Source: Gracilibacteraceae bacterium (GTDB lineage Bacteria > Bacillota > Desulfitobacteriia > Desulfitobacteriales > Syntrophobotulaceae). From it: DNA of 63,631 nt. The notes below the pieces were generated by a model, which saw only the letters and a program-made list of their open reading frames with translations, was not told the origin of the DNA and ran no database searches. Positions 1 to 8,013 of the stretch are shown here, piece after piece. How positions within the stretch are numbered: position 1 is the stretch's first letter; the number at the start of each line of letters is the position of its first letter. The stretch lies in NCBI GenBank assembly GCA_031270805.1, contig JAISWK010000192.1:1-63631 (forward strand), given 5' to 3'. The translations under genes and the position numbers were made by a program.

Positions 1-78
1 TTGCGAATAATTTATTTGCATACGCGAGCCGTGAAATTGGAAACGACGACTTTTTCAGCAGCCTCCGAGGGCGGCGTC

Positions 79-154
79 CCCTAATCCCTAATCCCTAATC
101 CCTAATCCCTAATCCCTAATCCCTAATCCCTAATCCCTAATCCCTAATCCCTAA
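79..154. repeat. Heptamer tandem array (CCCTAAT)n
   Basis: Ten uninterrupted copies of the 7-bp unit CCCTAAT, followed by a partial unit that runs into the palindromic repeat at 150-195. No open frame or spacer structure is present. The same heptamer recurs at 13859-13899, next to another copy of the same palindrome. Confidence 0.95.
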
Positions 155-195
155 CCACCCCGCCGCTTCGCGGCACCCCTCCAAAGGAGGGGAAT
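150..195. repeat. Palindromic repeat family A, copy 1
   Basis: A 46-bp sequence found identically at 13803-13848. It contains two hairpins in series: CCGC-TTCG-CGG, then CCCCTCC-AAA-GGAGGGG. A variant with the same two-hairpin design but different stem sequences lies in opposite orientation at 63467-63506. It behaves like a REP-type dispersed intergenic element; no coding potential is seen. Confidence 0.9.
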
Positions 196-244
196 CACTA
201 ACCACTAACCACTAACCACTAACCACTAATCACTAACCACTAAC
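196..244. repeat. Heptamer tandem array (CACTAAC)n
   Basis: Seven tandem copies of a second 7-bp unit, CACTAAC, with one CACTAAT variant. It directly abuts palindromic repeat copy 1. Together with the CCCTAAT array, a 165-bp stretch is made almost entirely of heptamers and one palindrome. Confidence 0.92.
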
Positions 245-625
245 CCTATGTACCGGCGGCTGGTGCCGCCGACCCGCGCGGGCGGAGAGGGAACCGCTCG
301 TTTTGTTCAGCGGCTTGGAATGGAGATCTTTCTCTACTGCTCCGGCAGCTCTCCTGTAAACTATCCCCCCGCAATTCTTTGGTTTCGTCTTTTGCCGCCG
401 GCGATGTGCGCCGCGCAGGCCTGCGCTCCGGGCGGGCTAAAGAGTAAGCTCTTTGTTTTTATTATACAGGAAGTCATATCCTCTCCGCTATTACCGAAAA
501 GAGTGATAATCACATGACTTTTTATTATTTTCCTCACCCATTGGGGTGATACAAGGATTTTCCCCCTCGCCGGCGAAATAGACAAACAGACTGTGGTTTT
601 ATAGCGCGCGGCGCGGCTGCGGACT
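245..625. other. Intergenic region upstream of the LuxR-type gene
   Basis: I see no convincing gene here; the short open frames have no recognisable protein. Two symmetrical sites are visible: GTGATAATCAC at 503-513, a perfect dyad around one base, and a hairpin TCACCC-ATTG-GGGTGA at 534-549. Either could be a regulatory site for the three-gene signalling operon that starts at 626. No strong -35/-10 pair was identified. Confidence 0.5.
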
Positions 626-1288
626 GTGAGCGAAAAAATGACTGCGGACGAAGTGGCTGTATATGTACACCTGCAGACGGTACAGGATTATTTGTCCGAG
701 CGGGAAAAAGCGTTTCTCGTTTTAACGGATGAAACGGGCGCGGAAATCACGCTCCCTTCCCGTATGCCTTTGACCTGTTTCCGCCGGGGGCAAACGGACG
801 CCGGCTGTGCGCGCTGCTACCGCCTTTGCCTGGCTGCCGGCGCGAAAGGCGGCGCGGGGCAGTGGACATGGCTCTGCCCCCACGGGCTGGAGCATGTCGC
901 CCTCATGACGGCCTTTGTTGATCAGGATTCCGGCGGCCGCTATTTTTTGCTGGCCGGCCGTAGTCCCGGTAAAAATATCACCGAGCTGGCCAGAGTGACC
1001 GCGGCCTTTTACAGTCTGCCTCTGCGCCTGAAGCGGGCCGGGGCGGAAAAGTCCGGCGAATCCGAGCGTCCGCCGGCGAGCAATACTTACGATTTGACCG
1101 CGCAGGAACTGGTCGTGCTGACCCACATGGCCCGCGGACTCGGCAATCGGGATATCGCCGAATTGCTCTTTGTCAGCATAAATACTATAAAAACCCATAT
1201 TACACATATTTTAACAAAAATGGAGGCAAAGAATCGGACTGAGGCCGCTTTGATCGCGGTCAGGGAAAGTATGCTGGTCTCCACATGA
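626..1288 (+). CDS. LuxR-family regulator with Cys-containing N-terminal sensor region
   Basis: A 220-residue protein starting at GTG. The last ~65 residues form a LuxR/FixJ-type helix-turn-helix: LTAQELVVLTHMARG, then NRDIAELLFVSINTIKTHI and a KNRTEAALIA end. The N-terminal ~130 residues carry a Cys/His-containing patch (GCARCYRLC, then LCPHGLEH) that resembles PocR-type ligand-sensing domains; that match is inference. There is no receiver domain, so it is not a classical NarL-type response regulator. It overlaps the histidine kinase by 4 bp (ATGA), so the two are translationally coupled. A cytoplasmic DNA-binding regulator is likely; target genes and ligand are unknown. Confidence 0.8.
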   Translation: MSEKMTADEVAVYVHLQTVQDYLSEREKAFLVLTDETGAEITLPSRMPLTCFRRGQTDAGCARCYRLCLAAGAKGGAGQWTWLCPHGLEHVALMTAFVDQDSGGRYFLLAGRSPGKNITELARVTAAFYSLPLRLKRAGAEKSGESERPPASNTYDLTAQELVVLTHMARGLGNRDIAELLFVSINTIKTHITHILTKMEAKNRTEAALIAVRESMLVST

Positions 1289-3243
1289 GCGCCAAAAAAC
1301 CCCTGTTTTTGTTTAATTTGCAGTGGATTCTTCTCCTGCAGCTCGTTTGTCTGCTCCTTTTTCTCATCGTCGTGAGTTATGCCGTCCTGGGGGCCTGGAA
1401 CAACTCGTACCGCGCCTCGCTGGAGGAAGATTCCGCCGTGGCCCTGGATGAATACAACAGCTTTTTTCGGGAACAGGTCGGCGCTCTGACCGCGCCGGCC
1501 GGCGCGGAAAAATTCGCTGACCCGGATTGGGTGGCCGATTATCTCAGCAGCAGGGAAAGCGTGGATTTTTTTGTCGTCTATGCCGGCGGCACGCCCGTCC
1601 GGGGGAGCGGGCGCCTCGACGCCCCTTTTCTCCGCCTGTTCGAGCGGATGATCGCGGACGCCCTCGAACGGGGTTGGGCCGTGTCCAGCACGGAACTAAC
1701 CGATTGGGAGACGCTGATAGATTTTCAGCCGGCCCTCGGCCGACAGGCGCGGCTGCCGGGGCGGGAGACCCCGGAGCTGCCGGTCTTGCTCAAAATCGGC
1801 GTCGTCCCCCTGGAGGGCGGGGACGTTCCCCGACTCGCCTTGACCGGGCGCCTGCTCAATAACGACGATGATTTTGTCGGCCGCTCCTTCAGGATCCTGG
1901 ACGGGGAATACCAGCACCGCGCCTCGGCCAACACGGCGGACGGCCTGCGCGTGACCGGCACTTTTACGGCGGCGGGCGCCACTAACGGCGATTACCAGCG
2001 CCCGGAAATAATCCGGGCCATTCAGACCGGCGTCAGAACTTACACCGTAGTGACGCCGTCCATCCGGCAAAGGCTGGCGAGCGTTTTTTCCGGCACGCCC
2101 GTCCATGCCACCTATGTGATGACCACGCCGCTTTTCAACTACGGCGGCGAACTCGTCGGCGCCGTCAATATCAGCAACGGCCCGGAGAAGCCGCGCACGG
2201 AACGCGGGCAAATCATCAGCGCCATCCTGCTGACTTCCGCCCTGATTCTGATACTGGGCGTCGCCTTGAGTTACGCGGTTTCCTGGAAACTGGCCCAGCC
2301 CTTGCGCGGTTTTACCGGCCTGGTCAATGACATCGCCCTCGCCGGCCAGATGGAGCCCGCTCACTTGCAGACCTTGGAGGACTGGGATCAGCCGGCCCAG
2401 GTGCGCGAGTACGACGCTCTGCGCCGGGCGGTCGCCAGTCTGGCCCGGGCCCAGTACGAAAAGCAGCGGGAAATCAAGCGCCATGTCGATGAATTGGAAC
2501 ATGTGGTGGCGGAAAGAACGGAGGATCTGCAGATCGCCTTGCAGGAAGCCGAAGCGTCCAACACGATGAAAACGCGCTTTTTGACCAATGTCAGTCATGA
2601 CGTCCGCACGCCGCTCAACTCCATCTGCGGCTTTTCCTCGCTCCTCCGGCAGGAATTGTACGGCGAGCTGAATGAAAAGCAGAGGGAATACGTGGGCCTG
2701 ATTGACGACTGTGCCCATCAGGTGCTGCGCCTGTTCAGCGATTTACTCGACCTGGCGGTGGCGGAGCGGGGGCAATTGGTTCTGCATCCGGAAAAAATCG
2801 ACCCGGCGGAGTTAATTTCCGCTGCGGTCGCCCAGTTTTCCGCCCAGGCCCTGAATCGCTCGATCACGCTCACCACGGAGCTGCCGCCGGCCTTGCCGGT
2901 TGTTTACGCCGACCGCTCGCGCCTCATGCGGGCCCTGGCGAATATCCTGGACAACGCGCTCAAGTACACGCCCGAGGGCGGACGGGTCTCAGCCCGGGCC
3001 GAAGCGTCCGGAGGCGACGTCGCTTTAATTGTGCGCGACAACGGGCGCGGGATCGACACGGAGCATCTGGCCCGCGTATTTGAGGAATTTTACCGGGCGG
3101 AAGGCGGCAAGGGCAAAACCGCCGGCTTCGGTCTGGGCCTGGCGACCGCCCGCGGGATAGCGCGCCTGCATGGCGGCCTGCTGGAGATAGACAGTGAGCC
3201 GGACGTTTTCACCGAGGTGCGGATCATACTGCCCGTCGTCTGA
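1285..3243 (+). CDS. Membrane sensor histidine kinase
   Basis: 652 residues. Order of parts: membrane segment at about residues 12-34, a large extracytoplasmic domain of about 275 residues, second membrane segment at about 311-333, a HAMP-like linker and coiled coil, then HisKA with phospho-acceptor His438 in NVSHDVRTPLNS. The ATPase domain follows, with N box (LDNALKYTPEGG, near 555-565), G1 box DNGRGID and G2 box GFGLGLATARG. The external domain contains DUF3365/Cache-like features such as TTPLFNYGGELVGAVNIS near its end, but its ligand cannot be told. It should autophosphorylate and pass phosphate to the single-domain receiver encoded 25 bp downstream. Confidence 0.93.
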   Translation: MSAKKPLFLFNLQWILLLQLVCLLLFLIVVSYAVLGAWNNSYRASLEEDSAVALDEYNSFFREQVGALTAPAGAEKFADPDWVADYLSSRESVDFFVVYAGGTPVRGSGRLDAPFLRLFERMIADALERGWAVSSTELTDWETLIDFQPALGRQARLPGRETPELPVLLKIGVVPLEGGDVPRLALTGRLLNNDDDFVGRSFRILDGEYQHRASANTADGLRVTGTFTAAGATNGDYQRPEIIRAIQTGVRTYTVVTPSIRQRLASVFSGTPVHATYVMTTPLFNYGGELVGAVNISNGPEKPRTERGQIISAILLTSALILILGVALSYAVSWKLAQPLRGFTGLVNDIALAGQMEPAHLQTLEDWDQPAQVREYDALRRAVASLARAQYEKQREIKRHVDELEHVVAERTEDLQIALQEAEASNTMKTRFLTNVSHDVRTPLNSICGFSSLLRQELYGELNEKQREYVGLIDDCAHQVLRLFSDLLDLAVAERGQLVLHPEKIDPAELISAAVAQFSAQALNRSITLTTELPPALPVVYADRSRLMRALANILDNALKYTPEGGRVSARAEASGGDVALIVRDNGRGIDTEHLARVFEEFYRAEGGKGKTAGFGLGLATARGIARLHGGLLEIDSEPDVFTEVRIILPVV

Positions 3244-3268
3244 CCCGGCCCGGAGCGAGGAGGTATTT

Positions 3269-3661
3269 ATGGAAAACAGAGCCAAAGGCCATATCCTGGT
3301 CATTGAGGACGATCGGAACAGCCGCTTGCTGATCGTTGATTTTCTCAGCGCGCACGGCTGGCGGATCACCGAGGCCGAAGACGGGCTGACCGCCCTCAGC
3401 CTGGCCCGACAGGAAAAATTTGACATCATAGTGCTGGACTTGCGTCTGCCCGGGCAAAACGGGTTGGTGGTGGCGCGGCAGCTGCGCCAGACCGAGGAAA
3501 CGGCTCAAGTGCCCATCATTGTCACCAGCGCTTTTGTCGATAAAGCCAATAAAATGAAAGCCTACCAGGCCGGCGCCAATTTTTTCCTCGGCAAACCGGT
3601 CGATCTGCAAGAGTTGCTCCTGATCGTGCAAAACGCGCATGGAGCCCGCAGGGAATCGTAG
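3269..3661 (+). CDS. Single-domain response regulator (CheY-like receiver)
   Basis: A 130-residue stand-alone receiver domain. The start at ATG 3269 is chosen because GGAGG lies just before it. Acidic residues of IEDD (13-15), phospho-acceptor Asp57 in IIVLDLRLPG, a Thr/Ser in IIVTSAF and Lys in FLGKPVD form the expected active site. No output domain follows, so it acts by protein contact or as a phosphate relay. The partner is presumably the kinase upstream; the LuxR protein lacks a receiver and could be the downstream effector. The stop codon TAG lies inside TCGTAGGGGC, a string resembling the start of repeat family B. Confidence 0.92.
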   Translation: MENRAKGHILVIEDDRNSRLLIVDFLSAHGWRITEAEDGLTALSLARQEKFDIIVLDLRLPGQNGLVVARQLRQTEETAQVPIIVTSAFVDKANKMKAYQAGANFFLGKPVDLQELLLIVQNAHGARRES

Positions 3662-3705
3662 GGGCGGCGACTTAGAGGGGGGAGGGGAAAATAATCGCGC
3701 GGGGG

Positions 3706-3734
3706 TTGACAAAGGCTTACTCCCTGTCTATAAT
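3706..3734 (+). promoter_or_regulatory. Sigma-A promoter of the metal uptake operon
   Basis: TTGACA (3706-3711), a 17-bp spacer, and TATAAT (3729-3734): both hexamers match consensus exactly. It lies 52 bp before the start of the substrate-binding protein gene, and a Fur-like box begins at about the expected transcription start. Confidence 0.92.
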
Positions 3735-3740
3735 GAGCTT

Positions 3741-3759
3741 AATGGGAATCATATGCATT
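3741..3759 (+). promoter_or_regulatory. Fur/Zur-like operator
   Basis: AATGGGAATCATATGCATT is an imperfect dyad (6 of 9 pairs match around the central C). Its core, TGGGAATCATATGCA, matches 9 of 14 defined positions of the 7-1-7 Fur-family consensus. It sits immediately downstream of the -10 hexamer, where a bound repressor would block transcription. The last gene of this operon encodes a Fur-family protein, which suggests autoregulation. Confidence 0.65.
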
Positions 3760-3785
3760 TAGCGAGTGAAAGACTGGGAGGAATT

Positions 3786-4757
3786 ATGATGAAAAAGATC
3801 TGGCCTGTTGTTGTAGCTATTTGTTTGGCCTTGTTTGGCGCGGTCGCCTGCGCCTCGCCTCAGCCCGCGCCCACGCCGCCCGCCGGCAACACAAATGAGA
3901 TCGAGTCGCAAACAGAAAAACTGTCTGTCTACGCCAGTTTTTATCCGATGTACGATTTCGCCCGCAAAATCGGCGGCGACAAGGCGGAAGTGGTGTGCCT
4001 GACGCCAGCCGGTACGGAGCCCCATGACTGGGAACCGGCGGCGGCTGATATCGTCGGTCTGGAAAAGGCCGCCCTTTTCGTTTACAATGGCGCCGGCATG
4101 GAGCATTGGGTGGACGACGTGCTGGCCGCCCTGAGCAACAAGGAGCTCGTCGCGGTGGAAGCCTCGGCCGGCGTGCCTTTGCTGGAGGGCGGCGAAGAGG
4201 AGGAAGATGAAGAGGAGGGCCACGAGGAAGAAGGGGGCTTCGACCCGCATGTCTGGCTGAACCCGCTGTACGCCAAAATAGAAATGGCCAATATCAGAGA
4301 CGCTTTCGTGCGGGTCGACCCGGCGAACAGCGCCTATTACGAAGATAATTACGCCCAATACGCCGCGGCGCTGGATGAGCTGGACGGCGAATTTCGCTCC
4401 GCCCTGGCTGATCCGCCCCGGCGGGAAATCATCGTGGCCCACCAGGCTTTCGGCTACCTCTGCGCGGCTTACGGCCTGGTCCAGGAACCGATCGAGGGGC
4501 TGGCCGCGGACTCCGAGCCGGAACCGGCCCGGATGGCGGAGATCATCGCCTTTGCCGAAGAACACGCCGTCTCGGTTATTTTCTTCGAGGAATTGGTCAG
4601 CCCCAAGGTCGCGGAGACGATCGCGGCGGCGGTCGGGGCCCGGACGGAGGTGTTGAGTCCGCTGGAAGGGCTGAGCGACGAGCAGACGGCGGCGGGAGAC
4701 GATTATTTCTCCGTTATGCGGCAAAACCTGGCGGCGCTTTTGACCGCGCTGCAATGA
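3786..4757 (+). CDS. znuA: Zinc/manganese ABC transporter substrate-binding lipoprotein (ZnuA-like)
   Basis: 323 residues. A signal peptide ends in GAVAC, giving a probable lipidated Cys22. The body is a cluster A-I metal-binding protein: the first His ligand is in GTEPHDWEP (His80), followed by a Glu/Asp/His-rich loop (EEEEDEEEGHEEEGG), then FDPHVWLNP, IVAHQAFGYL and a final acidic site near IFFEELVSP. The charged loop between the first two His ligands is typical of zinc-binding ZnuA rather than manganese PsaA/MntA types. Tandem ATGs occur at 3786 and 3789; GGAGG precedes them. It overlaps the ATPase gene by 4 bp. The metal assignment is inference. Confidence 0.9.
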   Translation: MMKKIWPVVVAICLALFGAVACASPQPAPTPPAGNTNEIESQTEKLSVYASFYPMYDFARKIGGDKAEVVCLTPAGTEPHDWEPAAADIVGLEKAALFVYNGAGMEHWVDDVLAALSNKELVAVEASAGVPLLEGGEEEEDEEEGHEEEGGFDPHVWLNPLYAKIEMANIRDAFVRVDPANSAYYEDNYAQYAAALDELDGEFRSALADPPRREIIVAHQAFGYLCAAYGLVQEPIEGLAADSEPEPARMAEIIAFAEEHAVSVIFFEELVSPKVAETIAAAVGARTEVLSPLEGLSDEQTAAGDDYFSVMRQNLAALLTALQ

Positions 4758-5500
4758 AGGCAATGAAGGGACTTCCGGTTATTCAGGCGGACGACCTGAG
4801 TTTCCGCCGCGCGGGGGAACCGGTGTTTGCCCGCGTTTCCTTCTCCGTTTACGCGGGCGACTTTGTCGCCATCCTTGGCGCGAACGGCGCCGGAAAAAGC
4901 ACTTTGCTCAGTCTGGTCCTGGGGGAACTGACGCCGGAGACAGGCACTGTCCGCCTCTTTAACCGCGAAGCCCGCCGCTTCCGGGACTGGGGGCAGATCG
5001 GCTTCCTGGCCCAGGACGCCCCGGCGGAGGCGGCCGCTTTTCCCGCGACGGCCGAGGAAATTGTCCGGGCCAATCTTTACGCTCGGACAGGCTGGGGCCG
5101 CGCACCCCGCGCCGCGGATCGGGCCGGCGCCGGGGCGGCCTTGGAGGCGGTCGGCATGGCGGAGTACGGACGCCGCCTGATCGGTCATCTGTCCGGCGGG
5201 CAGCGCCAGCGGGTGATGCTGGCCCGGGCGCTGGCGGGGGAGCCGGCGCTGCTCCTCTTAGACGAACCGACGGCCGGGGTGGACGAAGCGTCCGTGACGG
5301 GGCTGTTTCAACTGCTGACGCGCCGGAACCGGGAATCCGGCCTGACCGTGGTTATGGTCACGCACGACGCGGAACGGGCGGCGGCTTGCGCTTCGCGCGT
5401 CCTGTGCCTGGAAAACGGCTCTCTGCTCGAACTGGACAAAACCCAGTTGGAAGAAGAATTGCGCCATCGCCACCGCCACCCCGCCGGCGGCTTTCTATGA
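4754..5500 (+). CDS. znuC: Metal ABC transporter ATP-binding protein (ZnuC-like)
   Basis: 248 residues, cytoplasmic ATPase subunit of the metal importer. Walker A is GANGAGKST (about 39-47), the signature is LSGGQRQRVMLARAL, Walker B is LLLDEPTAGVD and the switch His is in MVTHDAE. The start overlaps the end of znuA (ATGA) and its end overlaps the permease gene in the same way, so the three subunits are translated together. Length is typical for the family. Confidence 0.93.
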   Translation: MKAMKGLPVIQADDLSFRRAGEPVFARVSFSVYAGDFVAILGANGAGKSTLLSLVLGELTPETGTVRLFNREARRFRDWGQIGFLAQDAPAEAAAFPATAEEIVRANLYARTGWGRAPRAADRAGAGAALEAVGMAEYGRRLIGHLSGGQRQRVMLARALAGEPALLLLDEPTAGVDEASVTGLFQLLTRRNRESGLTVVMVTHDAERAAACASRVLCLENGSLLELDKTQLEEELRHRHRHPAGGFL

Positions 5501-6333
5501 CGGCCATGCTGCAATATGATTTTATGCGCCGCGCTTTTGTGGCCGGCCTGCTATTGGCGCTGATCATTCCCTGCGTCGGCGTCGTCGTGGTGCTCAAGCG
5601 CCTTTCCCTGATGGGGGACGCCCTGTCCCATTCGTCGCTGGCCGGCGTCGCGGCCGGACTGATCATGGGGATCAATCCCATCCTGGGAGCCGGAGCGGCC
5701 TGCGTAGCCGCCGCCCTGAGCATTGAAGTCATCCGGCACAAAATCCCCCGCTACGCCGAGATATCCATCGCCATAGTCCTGTCGGCGGGCATCGGCCTGG
5801 CCGGCGTTCTCTCGGGGCATGTGCGCGGCGCCGCGAATTTTAACAGCTTCCTTTTCGGCAGTATCGTCGCCATCAGCGATTTTGAGCTGGGCCTGGTGGT
5901 CGGCGTCAGTCTGGCCGTGCTGCTTGTTTTCATCGCCTTGTACCGGGAACTGTTTTTCATCGCCCTGGACGAAAGGGCGGCGCGGATTGCCGGCGTGCCG
6001 GTCGCCGCGGTCAATTTTATTTTTACGATCCTGACGGCGGTCACGGTGTCGGTCGCCGCACGGACGGTGGGCGCCCTGATCGTGTCCTCCATGATGGTGA
6101 CACCGGTGGCCTGCGCCATGCAGCTGGCCGGCAGCTACAAACGGACGGTCATATTCTCGGCCGTTTTCGCCGTCGTTTTTACGCTGGTTGGCCTGACGCT
6201 GGCTTACTACGTCCGCCTGAAGCCCGGCGCGACGATTGTGCTGACGGGCGTACTGTGTTTGCTGCTGATCATCGCCGGCAAAAAAATATGGGCGGCGGTC
6301 GGATCCCGGCGGCGGAAAGAGAGGAACTCATGA
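5497..6333 (+). CDS. znuB: Metal ABC transporter permease (ZnuB-like)
   Basis: 278 residues with about eight hydrophobic segments, in the ABC-3 permease family. Typical features are LSLMGDALSHSSLAGVA near residue 40 and the later segments TVGALIVSSMMVTPVACA. The start at 5497 is chosen because it forms an ATGA overlap with znuC; a longer upstream frame has no ribosome site. It ends in a 4-bp overlap with the Fur-family gene. It forms the membrane channel for the metal bound by the lipoprotein. Confidence 0.93.
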   Translation: MTAMLQYDFMRRAFVAGLLLALIIPCVGVVVVLKRLSLMGDALSHSSLAGVAAGLIMGINPILGAGAACVAAALSIEVIRHKIPRYAEISIAIVLSAGIGLAGVLSGHVRGAANFNSFLFGSIVAISDFELGLVVGVSLAVLLVFIALYRELFFIALDERAARIAGVPVAAVNFIFTILTAVTVSVAARTVGALIVSSMMVTPVACAMQLAGSYKRTVIFSAVFAVVFTLVGLTLAYYVRLKPGATIVLTGVLCLLLIIAGKKIWAAVGSRRRKERNS

Positions 6334-6758
6334 GCGCCGATACGAATAACTGGCCGACCGGCATAAAAAAAACCCGGCAGCGGCAAGCGGTGCTGGCGGC
6401 GCTGCAACAGGCGGAGCAGCCCCTTAGCGCCCTCGACCTGCATATGCGGGCAGCGGCGGCGGGGCAGGGGATTTCTTTGTCCACAATATACAGAATATTG
6501 GAATATATGGAAAAAAAGGGAGTTGTAACCAGAGCGGAAGTGGCGGGCAGCGAAAGCGCGCTCTATGAGCTGAACCGGTTTCGCCATAAACACTATGCCG
6601 TATGTGTGAACTGCCGCAAGATCATCAAGATGGATAACTGCCCGATGGAAAATTTCATCCCGCATATAGCGGAAAAGGATTTTCGCGTCACGGGACATAG
6701 CGTGAAAATTTACGGCTATTGCCGCGAGTGCGACGGGCCGGAAAAAATATATTTCTAA
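6330..6758 (+). CDS. Fur-family metalloregulator (probable Zur)
   Basis: 142 residues. The N-terminal winged helix includes KKTRQRQAVLAALQ and the recognition region ISLSTIYRILEYMEKKG. The metal-binding HKHYAVC motif follows, and two CxxC pairs (CVNC near 91-94 and CREC near the C-terminus) form the structural zinc site. It overlaps znuB by 4 bp. Position at the end of a metal uptake operon with a Fur-like box at its promoter supports a zinc (Zur) or manganese repressor that controls its own operon. A PerR role is less likely because there is no peroxide-defence gene nearby, but it cannot be excluded. Confidence 0.88.
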   Translation: MSADTNNWPTGIKKTRQRQAVLAALQQAEQPLSALDLHMRAAAAGQGISLSTIYRILEYMEKKGVVTRAEVAGSESALYELNRFRHKHYAVCVNCRKIIKMDNCPMENFIPHIAEKDFRVTGHSVKIYGYCRECDGPEKIYF

Positions 6759-6814
6759 ATTTCAAAACCTGTAATAAAAATGTTTTTGCTGCATCATAAT
6801 AAATGGTGGGTTTC

Positions 6815-7672
6815 TCACAAAGCCGTTTCCCCGCGTTCCAGGCGCACGGTTCGCTGCGGAAACGGAATTTCCACGCCCTCCCGGTCGAAACGCTCCTTCA
6901 CGCTTTTGCGCAGGTCGCAGAGCATGGCGTAACCCGCAGGTACGTCCGCGCTCCACACCCAAGCCTGCAGCTTTACGGCCGAATCGCCCAATTCCGTCAC
7001 CCGCACGGTCACGATCGGCGTCCCCTTCGCTTTTTCCTCCGCCGTGCGCGCGTCGAAGCAGGCCGGGTGAGCCAGCGCTTCTTCCGCGATCAGGCCCATA
7101 GCCTTGTCCAGGTCGACGCTGTAGGCCACCCCCACGTCGAAGGTTTGACAGACCGGGCTGCTCATGCTCGCGTTTTCAATGATTTCTCCGTTGATGACAT
7201 TGTTGGGAATGATGAGCCGCTTATTGTCCAGCGTGCGCAAAACCGTATGCCGCAGCGTGATGTCCTCCACGATTCCCGTTGGGCCGCTGAGAAAACGCAC
7301 CCGATCGCCCAGGCGGAACGGTTGGAAGATCGAGATGAAGAAACCGCTCACCATGTTGGAAAAAGTGGTCTGCGAGGCGAAGCCGACGATCACAGCCACG
7401 ATACCGGAACCGGCGGCCAGAGAGACCGCCACGCTGCGCAAAGGGTCAACTTGGTAAATGATGAGAGCCAGACCCGCCACGTAAACAGCGCCGTTCACGA
7501 CATGACGGACAAAAGTCAGCCTGGTCGCATCCCCCGGCGCTTTCTCCAGCCAGCGCCGAAAAGTTTTCCGGCTAACGCGGGAAAACGCGAATAGCGCGCC
7601 CAGGATCAGACAAATGCTGAACGCTTTGCCCGCCAGCGCCGGCCAAGGTATAGCCGCCAGCAATGCTTCCAT
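6815..7672 (-). CDS. Small-conductance mechanosensitive channel (MscS family)
   Basis: 285 residues. Three N-terminal membrane segments occur within the first ~120 residues; the pore-lining third contains SVAVSLAAGSGIVAVIVGFASQ. It is followed by the MscS beta domain signature (FSNMVSGFFISIFQPFRLGD) and the LRTLDNKRLIIPNNVI motif, then the alpha/beta C-terminal domain. Length matches a minimal MscS. It would release solutes on hypo-osmotic shock. It is convergent with the Fur-family gene and divergent from the PAS-type gene, so it is probably monocistronic. Confidence 0.92.
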   Translation of the reverse strand: MEALLAAIPWPALAGKAFSICLILGALFAFSRVSRKTFRRWLEKAPGDATRLTFVRHVVNGAVYVAGLALIIYQVDPLRSVAVSLAAGSGIVAVIVGFASQTTFSNMVSGFFISIFQPFRLGDRVRFLSGPTGIVEDITLRHTVLRTLDNKRLIIPNNVINGEIIENASMSSPVCQTFDVGVAYSVDLDKAMGLIAEEALAHPACFDARTAEEKAKGTPIVTVRVTELGDSAVKLQAWVWSADVPAGYAMLCDLRKSVKERFDREGVEIPFPQRTVRLERGETAL

Positions 7673-7713
7673 TTCGCCCCCCTAAAAACTTAATAAAAAA
7701 GGAGTATTCAACA

Positions 7714-8010
7714 TTGAACAGCGAAACCCTTTACCGGGAAATCTTTGCCGGTGTTCCCTCCGCGATCTACATCGTCGAGCGAAACGAGGCCGGGAAACTG
7801 ATTTTTGCCGATCTCAATCCGGCAGCGGAGAAAAAATTCCAGGTGGAACGCCACCGGGTGGTCGGCCTGACTCTGCCTGAGGTCATGCCGCTTTTGGGGG
7901 ACGTGCCCTTCGACTACATGCGCCTCGGTATGTCCTTTGAAAGCTCGGAGCGGCAGCCGGCTGTGGTCATTCCCCTGAGCAGCGGAGGTTTTGGCGTGTG
8001 CATCAGTTGA
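7714..8010 (+). CDS. Small PAS-fold protein
   Basis: 98 residues, starting at TTG 7714 with AAGGAG nine to ten bases upstream. The sequence YREIFAGVPSAIYIVER, then IFADLNPAAEKKF and VVGLTLPEVMPL, follows the first half of a PAS domain (N-cap, first strands and the NPAAE helix). The remainder is too short for a complete classical PAS, and no effector domain follows. It ends 3 bp before the Rid-type gene, so they are probably one operon. A stand-alone sensory or binding protein is possible; no function can be assigned. It could also be the remnant of a larger signalling protein. Confidence 0.7.
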   Translation: MNSETLYREIFAGVPSAIYIVERNEAGKLIFADLNPAAEKKFQVERHRVVGLTLPEVMPLLGDVPFDYMRLGMSFESSERQPAVVIPLSSGGFGVCIS

Positions 8011-8013
8011 CAT

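Noticed and set aside
79-244. Tandem arrays that might be CRISPR
   Set aside because: Units are 7 bp with no spacers, and no cas gene is in the window.
248-585. Small open frames upstream of the LuxR-type gene on both strands
   Set aside because: No ribosome site, no recognisable domain, and the frames overlap each other on opposite strands.
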